Source: Caldilineaceae bacterium
GTDB lineage: Bacteria; Chloroflexota; Anaerolineae; Caldilineales; Caldilineaceae
Direction: 5' to 3'
Length of the DNA stretch: 64,000 bases
NCBI GenBank assembly: GCA_020846635.1
Contig: JADLDO010000024.1
Location: 124,001 to 188,000, forward strand
The notes below the pieces were generated by a model. The model did not search any database and was not told where the DNA came from. It worked only from the letters and a program-made list of their open reading frames with translations. Numbering within the stretch: the first letter of the stretch is position 1; each line of letters begins with the position of its first letter. Of the stretch, positions 1-8,224 are shown piece after piece. A program made the translations under genes and the position numbers.

Positions 1-682
1 TCTTGATGGCAACTGTGGGGATGGTGGATGCTAGCGTGCTAAGAGCAGCGTCAAGCGTGGAAGTGCGGGTGATGGCGCGTGCTTCCTGTTCGTTGGGCAA
101 GAAAAGATCGGTTTGAGCCAAGACCTCATGCAGCCCGTCATCCCAACGCTCGCTGGGGTCCCAATTGGTGTCGAGAGAGACGGTCGCTCCCCCGGCGCGT
201 GTTTGGGCGAGGAGCGCGGCCAAGCCAGGGCGCAGGTTGTGTTGCAGAAAGTAGCTGGTGATGTGGATATGGCGGCATTGCGCCAGGAGCTTGGCGTCAA
301 CCTGGTCAGCACGCAGCGCGTCAATCGCTCCGAGATGGGTGAGGATGGCGCGGTCGTTGGGGACGTTGAGAATGACGCTGAGGCCGGTCTTGAGCGTGGG
401 GTCGATGATGACGCCGCGCGTGTCAATCTGGCGTTGGTGGAGATGATCGAGCATGAAGCGGCCAAAGGTATCCTCCCCAACTACGCCGCAATAGGCGACA
501 CGCAGACCCAACCGCGCCGCGCCCATCGCAAAGATCGTGCCGGAACCGCCCACGGTCAGCGTGGCATCGTCCACCACTTTCTCAAACTGGCCGAAGATTG
601 GCCGCGCGTCGTGGCCCAAGATGAGATCAACGTTGATTTCACCGAGGGTGAGAATATCAAATAAGGGAGATGATGCGGGCAT
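1..682 (-). CDS. PfkB-family carbohydrate kinase (partial)
   Basis: Reading the minus strand from ATG at 682 gives an uninterrupted frame to the window edge, so the C-terminal part lies outside. The start reads [19 protein letters not shown], the usual first strand of a ribokinase/PfkB fold, followed by [16 protein letters not shown], the PfkB N-terminal signature region with a Gly-Gly that contacts the sugar. Later blocks GVVGEDTFG and SLDTNWDP also fit. The catalytic DTxGAGD signature would lie beyond the edge and is not seen. Family members phosphorylate sugars or nucleosides in the cytosol; the substrate cannot be told. It is divergent from a SIS isomerase gene with overlapping promoters, which suggests one sugar or amino-sugar catabolic unit. 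Family call is firm, substrate unknown. Confidence 0.82.
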   Translation of the reverse strand, partial: MPASSPLFDILTLGEINVDLILGHDARPIFGQFEKVVDDATLTVGGSGTIFAMGAARLGLRVAYCGVVGEDTFGRFMLDHLHQRQIDTRGVIIDPTLKTGLSVILNVPNDRAILTHLGAIDALRADQVDAKLLAQCRHIHITSYFLQHNLRPGLAALLAQTRAGGATVSLDTNWDPSERWDDGLHEVLAQTDLFLPNEQEARAITRTSTLDAALSTLASTIPTVAIK

Positions 683-719
683 GGTTCTGCTCTCGGCTGG
701 GGTTGGATTCTGTTGCAGC

Positions 720-770
720 AGGTTAGCACAGGCTGTACGCGTTGACAATCAGGAGGGATGATCGCATAAT
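720..770. promoter_or_regulatory. Overlapping divergent sigma-70 promoters
   Basis: Plus strand: TTGACA at 742-747, 17 bp, CATAAT at 765-770, pointing at the SIS gene. Minus strand: TTGTCA (748-743), 17 bp, TAACCT (725-720), pointing at the PfkB kinase. The two -35 boxes share five base pairs, so the two polymerases would compete. The match to consensus is seen; use in the cell is inferred. Confidence 0.6.
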
Positions 771-865
771 CGTGCCGGGTCTGCGTGCTTCGGCGCACAT
801 TCTCTATTCTACTATCTACTAATCACGACTATCTATTCATCACGCTCCAAAGGGAGAAGTGTCGT

Positions 866-1936
866 ATGGAGACGCAACAAGAGACGCGCGGGCAGCATAC
901 CCTGACTGAAATCGTCAGCCAGCCCTACGGGTGGGGCAAGGCGTATGAACAGTTGGTTGGGCGGCGCGATGAGATCATGAACGCGTGGGCCGGTGTGCAG
1001 CCGCAGCAGATCATCGTTACCGGCTGTGGCTCGACCCATTACCTGTCGCAAACCGCTGCTGCGCTCCTGCAAGGCTTGACGGGAATCCCCGCGCGCGGTC
1101 TGCCTGCATCCGAGATTGTGCTGTTTCCTGACCAAGTGCTTTACCGGCCCGAAGAGACGCTGCTGCTGGCGATCTCGCGCTCCGGCACGACGACGGAGAC
1201 GGCTGCGGCGATGGACAAATTCCGCAGCCTGGGCGGCAAGGCGGTGTGGGGGATTACCTGTTATGCGGATACGCCTGTGGGGCAGGAGAGCGATTTTATG
1301 CTGCTGACCGACATGGCGCAAGAACAGAGCATTGCCCAGACACTTTCATTTAGTACCATGCTCTTTACGGCGCAGGGAGTGGCGGCAGTGGCGGGGGAGC
1401 ATGATCTGACGCCGTTGGGGGAAGTGCCCAAAGCCTGTGAGCAATTGATCCAGTCCACCTATGGGTTGGCGACCCATTGGGGTACTGAGCCAGGGGTAGA
1501 ACGCTTCTTCTTTCTGGGGTCGGGGCCGCTCTATGGTATGGCCTGTGAAGCGATGCTTAAGATGAAGGAGATGTCGATCACCCATGCCGAAGCCTATCAT
1601 TTCCTGGAGTTTCGCCACGGGCCCAAAGCGCTGGTGGATGAACACGCGATGGTGGTGGGGATGATTGGGGCGCAGACCTTCCGGCATGAGGCCGCGGTGA
1701 TCACAGAGATGGCGGAGATGGGCGGCAAGACGGTGACATTGGTTCCAGGCAATGCCAATGCGGGGCATGTCACAGTTCACCTGCCCGATCACCTGCCCGC
1801 GTGGACGATGCCGGTGCTCTATTTGCCGGTGGTGCAGAGCATGGCCCATGCGCGGTCGATGGAGAAGGGGCTTGATCCCGATAACCCACGCAATCTGTCG
1901 GCGGTGGTCTTTTTGGATCGGGGAGATTTGGGGTAG
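866..1936 (+). CDS. SIS-domain sugar isomerase (AgaS/GlmS-C-like)
   Basis: A 356-residue protein with two sugar-isomerase (SIS) domains and no glutamine amidotransferase domain. SIS1 shows IIVTGCGSTHYLS and LAISRSGTTTET, the phosphosugar-binding Ser/Thr loop. SIS2 shows FFLGSGPLYGMACEAMLKMKEM and the C-terminal HAEAYHFLEFRHGP block typical of GlmS/AgaS isomerase halves. Such stand-alone isomerases act in the cytosol as ketose/aldose isomerases or deaminases of amino-sugar phosphates. ATG 866 is chosen because AGGGAG (851-856) sits 9 bp upstream; the frame is open further up to 785 but without a ribosome site. The divergent PfkB kinase supports a role in sugar-phosphate use. It is followed by a 46-bp palindrome. 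The exact substrate is unknown. Confidence 0.85.
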   Translation: METQQETRGQHTLTEIVSQPYGWGKAYEQLVGRRDEIMNAWAGVQPQQIIVTGCGSTHYLSQTAAALLQGLTGIPARGLPASEIVLFPDQVLYRPEETLLLAISRSGTTTETAAAMDKFRSLGGKAVWGITCYADTPVGQESDFMLLTDMAQEQSIAQTLSFSTMLFTAQGVAAVAGEHDLTPLGEVPKACEQLIQSTYGLATHWGTEPGVERFFFLGSGPLYGMACEAMLKMKEMSITHAEAYHFLEFRHGPKALVDEHAMVVGMIGAQTFRHEAAVITEMAEMGGKTVTLVPGNANAGHVTVHLPDHLPAWTMPVLYLPVVQSMAHARSMEKGLDPDNPRNLSAVVFLDRGDLG

Positions 1937-1956
1937 GGACACAGTTGGTATAATAA

Positions 1957-2002
1957 CCTTCCCGGAAGCGGCCCAGAGGGCTCTGGGCCGCTTCCGGGAA
2001 GG
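1957..2002. repeat. 46-bp perfect palindrome, bidirectional terminator candidate
   Basis: Arms 1957-1978 and 1981-2002 are perfectly complementary over 22 bp with a 2-nt centre (GG). It lies between the convergent SIS isomerase and higA genes, so it could end both transcripts, although no long T run follows. It shares the CTTCCCGGAAGC core with other palindromes in this window (22743, 41579, 51323). Confidence 0.75.
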
Positions 2003-2004
2003 GG

Positions 2005-2334
2005 TTACTTGGCAAAGACCGGGTCGTCGGGTTCAGCTTCGGGATCGGTGTCTTTGGGCTGGTAGCGTTCGACCTTGATGCTGTCGGCTTTGGCGTTGAT
2101 CTGGGCAAGGTCATAGTTGAATTGCAGCTTGAGCCAGAACTCTGGTGTGCTGCCGAACGCCTTTGACAGCCGAACCGCCATCTCCGGCGATACCGATGCG
2201 CGGCCATTGACGAGCTTGGAGACGGTCGGGCGCGTGACACCGAGTACCTTAGCGGCATCAGTAACGGATAAGCCTAGTTCGGTCATGGAGCCTTTTACAA
2301 TTCTGCCTGGGTGAGCAGGATTCTTCATCGGCAT
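2005..2334 (-). CDS. higA: HigA-family antitoxin, XRE-type HTH
   Basis: A 109-residue protein opening with MKNPAHPGRIVK, the hallmark N-terminus of HigA/VapI antidotes, then a Cro/CI-type helix-turn-helix at about residues 20-75 with SVTDAAKVLGVTRPTVSKLVNG as the recognition helices and EFWLKLQ, the conserved segment after them. HigA binds and neutralises HigB and represses its own operon. It lies 23 bp behind the toxin gene; toxin-before-antitoxin order is typical of higBA and unusual for other type II systems. The acidic, proline-rich tail (about residues 85-109) is longer than in the smallest HigA proteins. ATG 2334 or ATG 2328 could be the start. The family call is strong. Confidence 0.92.
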   Translation of the reverse strand: MPMKNPAHPGRIVKGSMTELGLSVTDAAKVLGVTRPTVSKLVNGRASVSPEMAVRLSKAFGSTPEFWLKLQFNYDLAQINAKADSIKVERYQPKDTDPEAEPDDPVFAK

Positions 2335-2357
2335 GATCTATTCTGCCTCTTTCTAAT

Positions 2358-2636
2358 CTAGTGATAATCGACTAGATCGACATCTTCGGCGGACCCTTCC
2401 TCGAAACGGAAGATGATCCGCCAATTTCCCGTTACTCTTACACTCCAATAGCCCTTCAGATTGCCAGTGAGAGGGTACAGCCTGTAGCCCGCAACGTCGG
2501 CTTCTTCAATGCTGTCTGCGCTATCGAGAACGGTAAGAATTTCTTCTACTTTGTGTCGCATATTGCCACTTAGGCCCCTGCCATCTCCATCTTTATACAA
2601 ACGCTTTAGGCCTCTGTGCTTGATGCTCTTGATCAT
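2358..2636 (-). CDS. higB: HigB-family toxin (RelE fold)
   Basis: A 92-residue basic protein starting MIKSIKHRGLKRLYKDGD and ending in GNWRIIFRFEEGSAEDVDLVDYH, the pattern of HigB/RelE-superfamily ribosome-dependent mRNA endonucleases (SIKHRGLKxLY, then LxGxxxGYWSxRVxGNWRIxF). Length and both end motifs are complete, so the toxin looks intact. It is the first gene of the two-gene operon with higA. The start at 2636 has no clear ribosome-binding site, which may keep its translation low. The promoter region upstream carries two small palindromes that could be the HigA operators. Confidence 0.9.
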   Translation of the reverse strand: MIKSIKHRGLKRLYKDGDGRGLSGNMRHKVEEILTVLDSADSIEEADVAGYRLYPLTGNLKGYWSVRVTGNWRIIFRFEEGSAEDVDLVDYH

Positions 2637-2665
2637 GGGGGATGTCGCCTGTGGCTTTACGGGTT

Positions 2666-2688
2666 ACAAGTCTTGTGTCATTGTACAA
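2666..2688 (-). promoter_or_regulatory. Candidate higBA operators
   Basis: Upstream of higB lie a perfect 11-bp palindrome ACAAGTCTTGT (2666-2676) and a perfect 8-bp palindrome TTGTACAA (2681-2688), both built on the half-site ACAAG/TTGT. HigA repressors usually bind paired palindromes over their own promoter. On the minus strand TTGTAC followed after 16 bp by TAACCC is a weak promoter match. Binding is inferred. Confidence 0.45.
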
Positions 2689-2726
2689 GGAGAAGGGTAA
2701 AAAGGCTACATTGAAAGCGGTCTTTC

Positions 2727-3488
2727 CTACTCCAGCGGGATCGGCTCGCCCAGGATTGGTGGCAGGGGACGGCGCACCAAGTCTACTAGGGCGGCGAGCA
2801 GCGCGGGGATTTCACGGCTCTCTGACCAGGCAATTGATCGTGGCGCATAGTCGCGGCGGTCGGCCTTGACGCCCACGACCTGGATGCCCAGGTTGTCGCA
2901 GAGCAGCAGGGCGCGCGGCAGGTGAAATTCTTGGGTGACAAGTACCGCCTGTTCCACTTGAAAGATGTGGGCAGCGCGATAGCAAGAATCGTAAGTGCGT
3001 CGCCCGCCATAGTCGGGCTGGATGGCTTCAGCGGGGACTCCTCGTTCTAGCGCGTGCGCCATCATTGCCCCCGGCTCGTCATATTCCAGCCCATTTTGCC
3101 CACCCGAAAGCAACAGCATATCGACCTTGCCCGCATGGTAGAGATCGATAGCCGTATCGACGCGGTCGCGCAGCATGGCGCTTAGGCGTTCGTTGCTATA
3201 GACACGTGCGCCAAAGACAATGGCAATTCTTGGGGCAATTCTTGGGGCAACGCTCGGAACACTCTCCGCTGATGCGGGTGTGGCGAGGTACTCCTCGGCG
3301 CTGTAGGTCACTGGCGCATAACGCCATTCGACCCAATTGCGCCAGCCCCACGGAAAGAGCGCAATGCCCACCAATCCGAGCACAATCAAGATCGCCCACC
3401 AGGAAAAACGGCCTGGGCGCGGTCTTTTCGACCTTGCATCTGTCAACTCAAACTCTGCCGGCTCCGACTCTACCAAGCGCAACGCCAA
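2727..3488 (-). CDS. DUF218 (YdcF/SanA/ElyC-type) membrane-anchored protein
   Basis: A 253-residue protein with one N-terminal membrane segment (about residues 30-50, [20 protein letters not shown]) and a DUF218 domain from about residue 85. DUF218 marks are [25 protein letters not shown], the Asp/Gly-rich [11 protein letters not shown] and [18 protein letters not shown]. Members such as SanA and ElyC affect envelope integrity and peptidoglycan or polysaccharide precursor use; the biochemical activity is unsettled. Start ATG 3488 lies back to back with the transglycosylase gene region. A 12-bp direct duplication (3222-3245) inside the coding frame produces an APRIAPRIA repeat just before the domain. 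The family call is firm; the role in this organism is inferred. Confidence 0.85.
   Translation of the reverse strand: MALRLVESEPAEFELTDARSKRPRPGRFSWWAILIVLGLVGIALFPWGWRNWVEWRYAPVTYSAEEYLATPASAESVPSVAPRIAPRIAIVFGARVYSNERLSAMLRDRVDTAIDLYHAGKVDMLLLSGGQNGLEYDEPGAMMAHALERGVPAEAIQPDYGGRRTYDSCYRAAHIFQVEQAVLVTQEFHLPRALLLCDNLGIQVVGVKADRRDYAPRSIAWSESREIPALLAALVDLVRRPLPPILGEPIPLE
3222..3245 (-). repeat. 12-bp in-frame tandem duplication in the DUF218 gene
   Basis: GGCAATTCTTGG occurs twice head to tail (3222-3233, 3234-3245) and begins a third time. Being four codons long it keeps the frame. It is one of many short tandem duplications in this window. Confidence 0.9.
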
Positions 3489-3698
3489 GTGGGTGAACCT
3501 TTCTCTCTATCGCAAGTGCCACATGCAGATTGCAGATGGCGCGTTCATTGTAGAATACCATATAGCGTTATTACGTCGTGCGGCGCTGCCAAGTTCCTTG
3601 CTTTCCAACCTTCTTATGTTGCCGTTTCAAACGCAGCCCATGATCACCCATATCACGCGGACTTGACATGCAGCCTGCAATCCCCTACGATCCTTGCC

Positions 3699-5588
3699 AT
3701 GCACCAAGACCCGTGGGAGCCATTGGATGGCCCTTTCTCCTCTGAGCGCAAACCGAATCCCGATTCTAGTGATGCTGACCTGCCTGCTGAGGGTGAGAGC
3801 AGCCGCATTTCGTCGCCGCTGCTCAATTGGCAGGTGGTAGAGATTGAGGGTGAGGCGACTTTGATCGAAGAAACAGAGATCAAGGACGCCTCGAGCACCG
3901 CGATACACGTGACCTCTCCGCAGGCTGATCGTGATGCCGCGGTGTTGCCACTCGGCCCGCGCTCGTCCGCTGCCATTCGCGAGCAGATTGATGATATTGT
4001 TGTCGCGGGGATGCGGACGCGGCGCATTGTGGTCATGCCGGGGGAGGAAGCCACTTTTGAGGTGAGCGTTGCTAATCTCGGTCGTTGGTCAGCCCTTTTT
4101 GAGGTTGCGCTGGAGGGGTGGATCGACGAGGCGTGGACACCGGATCTGCCACTGCGTGTGCAGTTGGAGCCGGGTGCGCGCCAGGTTGTGACAGTGACCC
4201 TTGTGCCGCCGCGCCAATCGAGCTGCCATGCAGGAGAACATGCGCTGGCGGTGGTGGTGCGTGCCGCGCGCTATCCAGGTCATGTCACCCGTATGGCCGC
4301 GACCTTGATCATCGAACGCTTTGCCGCAGTGCGCTTGGGCACACCACAGCCGCGCGAACTCGCGCTTTCCTGGTTTATGCCGGTGGCGACAGTGCGCCTG
4401 CCGATGACGAACCAGAGCAATTACCCGGCGACCATCCATTTGCAGGGCGTGGATCGCGAGCGGCAGTGCGATTTTACTTTTTATGTTGATGGTTATGTAG
4501 ATGGACATACCCGCAGCGGTATCGCCGATGGGCTGGTGGGCGCGGTGCAGATTGTGCTGGAGCCGGGGCAGACGGTGGCAGTGCCGGTTGAGATTCGCAC
4601 GCGCCAACGCCCGATCATTGGCCTGGCACCTCGCATTACCTCTTTCCGGTTGGTGGCGCGGGTTGATACCGATCCGCCATTGCGCCGCGCGGTGGATGGG
4701 CAGTTGGTTTCCTCTGCGCTGATCGGCCCCTGGCAGATGGCAATTGCCGCGGTCTTGGGCGTGATGGCGATTTTGGGAACCGGATTGGCAGGATTGGCAC
4801 TCTTGGTGGCGTTACGCTCAGCCAACCCGGTGATGCCCGCGGCTCCGGTCGCCTCCGCACCCGTCGAGGCCGCGCCAGTGGTGGCGCTGGTGATTCAGAT
4901 GGATCAACCCATGCCGACGCGTATACCGGACAGACTGGCGAACGCTGCACCCGCGGAAGCCCCTCTGCCGGGGGCTGCGGTGGCAAGCGAGCCGCCCGTG
5001 ATACCGGTCATTCGTGCCGACCAGGTTACTGCGCCGGGTCAGCCGACGCCTGTGGGACAAACGCCGCTGCGCCCGCTGGTTGTGACGACTCCTGGCGCGG
5101 GCTCAGGCACAGCCGCCGCGCAAGGAGCTGCGCCCGCTCCCGTACGGGCCGATCAGGCTGCGCTGACCTATGGGCAGATGTTCCAGCAGGTGGCCTTGCA
5201 ATATGATTTGGATTGGCGGCTGTTGGCGGCGCAGGCCTATTTGGAAAGCGGCTTTGATTCATTGGCGCTGAGTGGGGATGGGGATATGGGGCTGATGCAG
5301 ATTCGCCCCGGCACTTGGAATGAATGGGCGCCCACGGTGGATGCCAGCGACCCCTTCGATAGCTATAGCAATGTGTTGGTGGGTGCGGTCTATTTGAACC
5401 ATTTGCGCGAGCAGTTGAGCGAACAAGGGCAGTCGCGACAGGAGTGGATGCTCGTCGCCTATAATTGGGGGCCGGATAAGGTCTTGGCGCATTTGTCCGC
5501 TGGGGGCACCTGGGAGAGTCTTGATCCGGCGCGCCGCCAGTATGCGGAAGATGTCCTGCGCATTGCCGCCAGCATTCCACCCTCATAG
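3699..5588 (+). CDS. Membrane-anchored lytic transglycosylase with Ig-like N-terminal half
   Basis: A 629-residue protein. The C-terminus (about 485-625) is an SLT/GH23 lytic transglycosylase domain: AYLESGFD supplies the catalytic Glu (E516), GLMQIRPGTW is the GLMQ block and AYNWG the third motif. It would cleave peptidoglycan glycan strands. A membrane segment lies at about 343-372, then an Ala/Pro-rich linker (375-485). Residues 105-340 look like two beta-sandwich domains of the NEW3/CARDB kind (PGEEATFEVSVANLGRW, LEPGQTVAVPVEIR). No signal peptide is seen, so the Ig-like half would sit inside the cell unless the membrane segment inserts the other way. The frame is open back to 3489; ATG 3699 was chosen as the first start past the divergent promoter region, without a good ribosome site. 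Confidence 0.8.
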   Translation: MHQDPWEPLDGPFSSERKPNPDSSDADLPAEGESSRISSPLLNWQVVEIEGEATLIEETEIKDASSTAIHVTSPQADRDAAVLPLGPRSSAAIREQIDDIVVAGMRTRRIVVMPGEEATFEVSVANLGRWSALFEVALEGWIDEAWTPDLPLRVQLEPGARQVVTVTLVPPRQSSCHAGEHALAVVVRAARYPGHVTRMAATLIIERFAAVRLGTPQPRELALSWFMPVATVRLPMTNQSNYPATIHLQGVDRERQCDFTFYVDGYVDGHTRSGIADGLVGAVQIVLEPGQTVAVPVEIRTRQRPIIGLAPRITSFRLVARVDTDPPLRRAVDGQLVSSALIGPWQMAIAAVLGVMAILGTGLAGLALLVALRSANPVMPAAPVASAPVEAAPVVALVIQMDQPMPTRIPDRLANAAPAEAPLPGAAVASEPPVIPVIRADQVTAPGQPTPVGQTPLRPLVVTTPGAGSGTAAAQGAAPAPVRADQAALTYGQMFQQVALQYDLDWRLLAAQAYLESGFDSLALSGDGDMGLMQIRPGTWNEWAPTVDASDPFDSYSNVLVGAVYLNHLREQLSEQGQSRQEWMLVAYNWGPDKVLAHLSAGGTWESLDPARRQYAEDVLRIAASIPPS

Positions 5589-5643
5589 ACTCGCACCACA
5601 GAAAAAAAACCCTAACAAACGAAGCATAGAAGAGGAATCGGTC

Positions 5644-6687
5644 ATGGCTGTGACTCTCGAACGACCTGACCTGAGCAATGTGCCGGCAGAGGTCGTGGCC
5701 TATATTGAAGCGTTGGAAGCTGAACTAGAGCAGCCGGACGTGACAGCGGATCGGGATGTTCCCCTGGAACCGAGCGAGCCGCCGACGACGATCAACGTTG
5801 TCACCATGAGCGCGCAAGGCATTGCCAAGCGTACGCCGCGCCATTTCTACACACGCCAGCGGCGTGGTGGCATGGGGGTCTTTGGCATGGATGTGGCAGA
5901 AGGTGATCCGCCCAAGTTCTTGATCCTGGCTGATGTGGAGGCTTGGCTGACGCTGATTACTGACAAGGGGCGCGCCTTTCGTGTGCCGGTCGCAGAGCTG
6001 ATCGAAGCCCCCGTGGCGGGGCGCGGCAAGTCGCTGCTGGAACGGTTCCCGCTGCTTTCCGATGAAAACGTGGCGTTGGTTGTTGGCGATCCTTTGCCGG
6101 GGCAGCCTGGTGCCTATCTCGCATTGGTCACGGTACGCGGCCAGGTGCGGCGCATCGGCAGCCACTTGCTGGGCAAGAATTTGCAGGCGGGCACTATCCT
6201 CTATAACGTTGCCGAAGGTGGCCCACCCGCGGCCTCTGCATGGACGACAGGCAGTGATGACCTGCTGATCGCCACACGCGCGGGGCTTGCCATCCGCTTT
6301 GCCGAGCGTCTTGCGCCTGTGCGCGGCTGTTTGGGGCTGCGTGTCGATCCCAGCGATACCGTCGTGGGCGTGGCGGCTGCTGATACGGAGAGTGGCGGGG
6401 CATTTATGGTGAGCCATGAAGGCAAGGGGACCATCCGTCTTTTCAGCGGTTTCAGCGCCAACAAGGCTCCCGGCTCTGGGGGAAAAACGTTGATGAAGGT
6501 CGATCAATTGGTGGGGGCGAGCGCCGTACGCGAACAGGATGATGTCTTTATTGTGTCGCGTTTGGGCAAGATCATTCGTTTTGCCGCGGCGGAGGTTCCA
6601 GCGAAGGAGGGAGTTGTGCAGGGTGTAAACTGCATGGCCTTGCGCGCCGATGAATGTGTGGCGTTGGCGATCAGCCCAGGCATCTAG
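5644..6687 (+). CDS. Stand-alone GyrA C-terminal beta-pinwheel protein
   Basis: A 347-residue protein without any topoisomerase catalytic domain. Residues 57-347 read as a GyrA/ParC C-terminal pinwheel: QGIAKRTPRHFY then QRRGGMG (72-78), a near-perfect GyrA box (consensus QRRGGKG), then repeated blades such as LTLITDKGRAFRVP, ALVTVRGQVRRIG, LLIATRAGLAIRF and VFIVSRLGKIIRF. In gyrase this domain wraps DNA around the enzyme; the GyrA box is essential for that. The first 55 residues are acidic and Pro-rich and could be a short helix plus linker. ATG 5644 follows AGAGGA (5631-5636). It sits 55 bp after the transglycosylase gene and has its own terminator. A DNA-wrapping or gyrase-modulating role is inferred. 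Confidence 0.85.
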   Translation: MAVTLERPDLSNVPAEVVAYIEALEAELEQPDVTADRDVPLEPSEPPTTINVVTMSAQGIAKRTPRHFYTRQRRGGMGVFGMDVAEGDPPKFLILADVEAWLTLITDKGRAFRVPVAELIEAPVAGRGKSLLERFPLLSDENVALVVGDPLPGQPGAYLALVTVRGQVRRIGSHLLGKNLQAGTILYNVAEGGPPAASAWTTGSDDLLIATRAGLAIRFAERLAPVRGCLGLRVDPSDTVVGVAAADTESGGAFMVSHEGKGTIRLFSGFSANKAPGSGGKTLMKVDQLVGASAVREQDDVFIVSRLGKIIRFAAAEVPAKEGVVQGVNCMALRADECVALAISPGI

Positions 6688-6710
6688 GGCCAGCCGCGAT
6701 TGGCTTCCTG

Positions 6711-6743
6711 ATCCCGGCTGATTGATCCCAGCCGGGATTTTTT
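6711..6743 (+). terminator. Rho-independent terminator
   Basis: A TCCCGGCTG / CAGCCGGGA stem with a short loop is followed by seven T residues, 24 bp after the stop of the GyrA-CTD-like gene. Confidence 0.88.
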
Positions 6744-6778
6744 GATCGGGTCATTGGAACAAATTTAGTTGTTGATAT

Positions 6779-6795
6779 GCTGTTAATCTAACAGC
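6779..6795. promoter_or_regulatory. 17-bp inverted repeat, possible operator
   Basis: GCTGTTA, ATC, TAACAGC: perfect 7-bp arms with a 3-bp centre in the 229-bp space before the ParB-like gene. The same space holds a GGTTCT/AGAACC hairpin near 6857 but no convincing -35/-10 pair. Confidence 0.4.
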
Positions 6796-6972
6796 GTTAT
6801 TCTGCTCTATGTGCTTCACTGTGAAAGTGGTAGCATAATGGTAAAGAATGCGTGTAGGTTCTTGCGTGGCGAGAACCAAAGCCGCCTCAATTACGTATAT
6901 AGAGGGTGTGAAATGTCGGACAACCCTCAACCGACCCAAGAAGTAGGCCGGTGGCGGTAAGGAGAAGGAAGT

Positions 6973-8127
6973 ATGTCATCATTCTTGGCGCAGGCAGAAG
7001 CGCGCGAGCGTTTCCGTCGAAACGTAACGCGCGCGCAAATTAGCGATCTATTGGGGCTGATCATCGCCGATGATCGCGATCTGGTGAGCTACGATGAAGT
7101 GGTTGCCAAACTGCAAGCGCGACAACAGATTGAAAAAGGTACCGAAATGGTGCCGTTAGAAAATATCGTCGGGAGCGTGGGGCGTTATCGGGACTTCACG
7201 CGTGACTTTTTGCCGCGTGCCGGTGTCAACCAAGAGCGGTGGACGCGCCTCGATGCGGCTTTGAACTCGATGGAGGGTTTCCCACCGGTTGAGTTATTTA
7301 AGATCGGTGAGGTCTATTTCGTGCGCGATGGCAATCACCGCGTCAGTGTGGCGCGCGCCAACGGCTCAACGCATATTGAAGCCTATGTCACCGAGATTGA
7401 AACCGATATCCCGTTGACGCTGGATGACTTTGAGCGTGACCAATGGCTCATCAAGATCGAACGAGCCAAATTTCTTGAGGCGACTGACATTGACGAGATT
7501 CGCCCCAATCACGGCATCGAGATTACGGAGCCGGGGCGCTATGAGATGATGCTTCAGCATATCGAGGTGCATCGCTTCCTGCGCGATCAGGAATTGGAAC
7601 GGAAGGGAAGCCCCGAACGGCTGAGTTGGCACGAAGCCGTGGCGAGTTGGTATGATACGGTCTATATGCCGGTTGTACAGGCGATTCGAGATTATGATCT
7701 GCTCCATAACTATCCGGGTCGTACTGAGGCAGACCTTTATCTGTGGATCGCCCTTCATCGCGAACGGTTGGCCGCGGCCTATGGCTTGGCTCCGCTCAGC
7801 CCTACGGCAGCCGTTTCGACCTTTGCCCAGGTCTATGGCGACACGCTGATCCAGCGTACGGTCAAGGGATTGCTCAAGGGGCTGCACTGGGTGATGGGTG
7901 ATGAGCGTCCACTGGGGCTGTCGGAGGCAGAGTATCAGGATGCGAAGGCGCGCCATGCGGCTGGAGAGCTAACATTGGGCGAGGTCGAAGCATTGCAGGC
8001 GCGGTTGGAAGCGGCGCAAGCTCACCACACACCTTCATCCGATGGCGAGTTGGATGGGAGTGCAACCGATGATCCTCTCTCGAACGATAGCTGGCATGCA
8101 CGCTTGGGCCAACGCATGGAGTTTTAA
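6973..8127 (+). CDS. ParB/Srx-fold domain protein of unknown role
   Basis: A 384-residue soluble protein. The part around residues 55-135 resembles the ParB/sulfiredoxin N-terminal fold: VPLENIVGS, then FPPVELFKIGEVYFVRDGNHRVSVARANG, where the GNHR at 120-123 matches the ParB box II (GxHRxxA) that binds nucleotide in ParB. The rest is mainly helical and has no HTH I recognise. Related conserved proteins occur in Chloroflexota and actinobacteria as hypothetical proteins with a DUF4032-like signature; I am not certain of that name. The C-terminal 50 residues are acidic and low in complexity. AAGGAGAAGGAAG just before ATG 6973 is a strong ribosome site. A partition role is unlikely, as no parA is nearby. 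Confidence 0.6.
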   Translation: MSSFLAQAEARERFRRNVTRAQISDLLGLIIADDRDLVSYDEVVAKLQARQQIEKGTEMVPLENIVGSVGRYRDFTRDFLPRAGVNQERWTRLDAALNSMEGFPPVELFKIGEVYFVRDGNHRVSVARANGSTHIEAYVTEIETDIPLTLDDFERDQWLIKIERAKFLEATDIDEIRPNHGIEITEPGRYEMMLQHIEVHRFLRDQELERKGSPERLSWHEAVASWYDTVYMPVVQAIRDYDLLHNYPGRTEADLYLWIALHRERLAAAYGLAPLSPTAAVSTFAQVYGDTLIQRTVKGLLKGLHWVMGDERPLGLSEAEYQDAKARHAAGELTLGEVEALQARLEAAQAHHTPSSDGELDGSATDDPLSNDSWHARLGQRMEF

Positions 8128-8150
8128 GTGGAGCTACAGCAAAGTTATGG

Positions 8151-8156
8151 TATACT
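8151..8156 (+). promoter_or_regulatory. Extended -10 promoter element of pyk
   Basis: TGGTATACTAG with TATACT at 8151-8156 lies 69 bp before the pyruvate kinase start. No good -35 is present. The same stretch TGGTATACTAG recurs before the DUF3048 gene (22985-22995). Confidence 0.5.
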
Positions 8157-8224
8157 AGTCGCTTGATCCCAATAGGAGACCTGTGACAATTTAGCAAGAT
8201 CAGCGGTTGTGCGAGAGGATGCAT

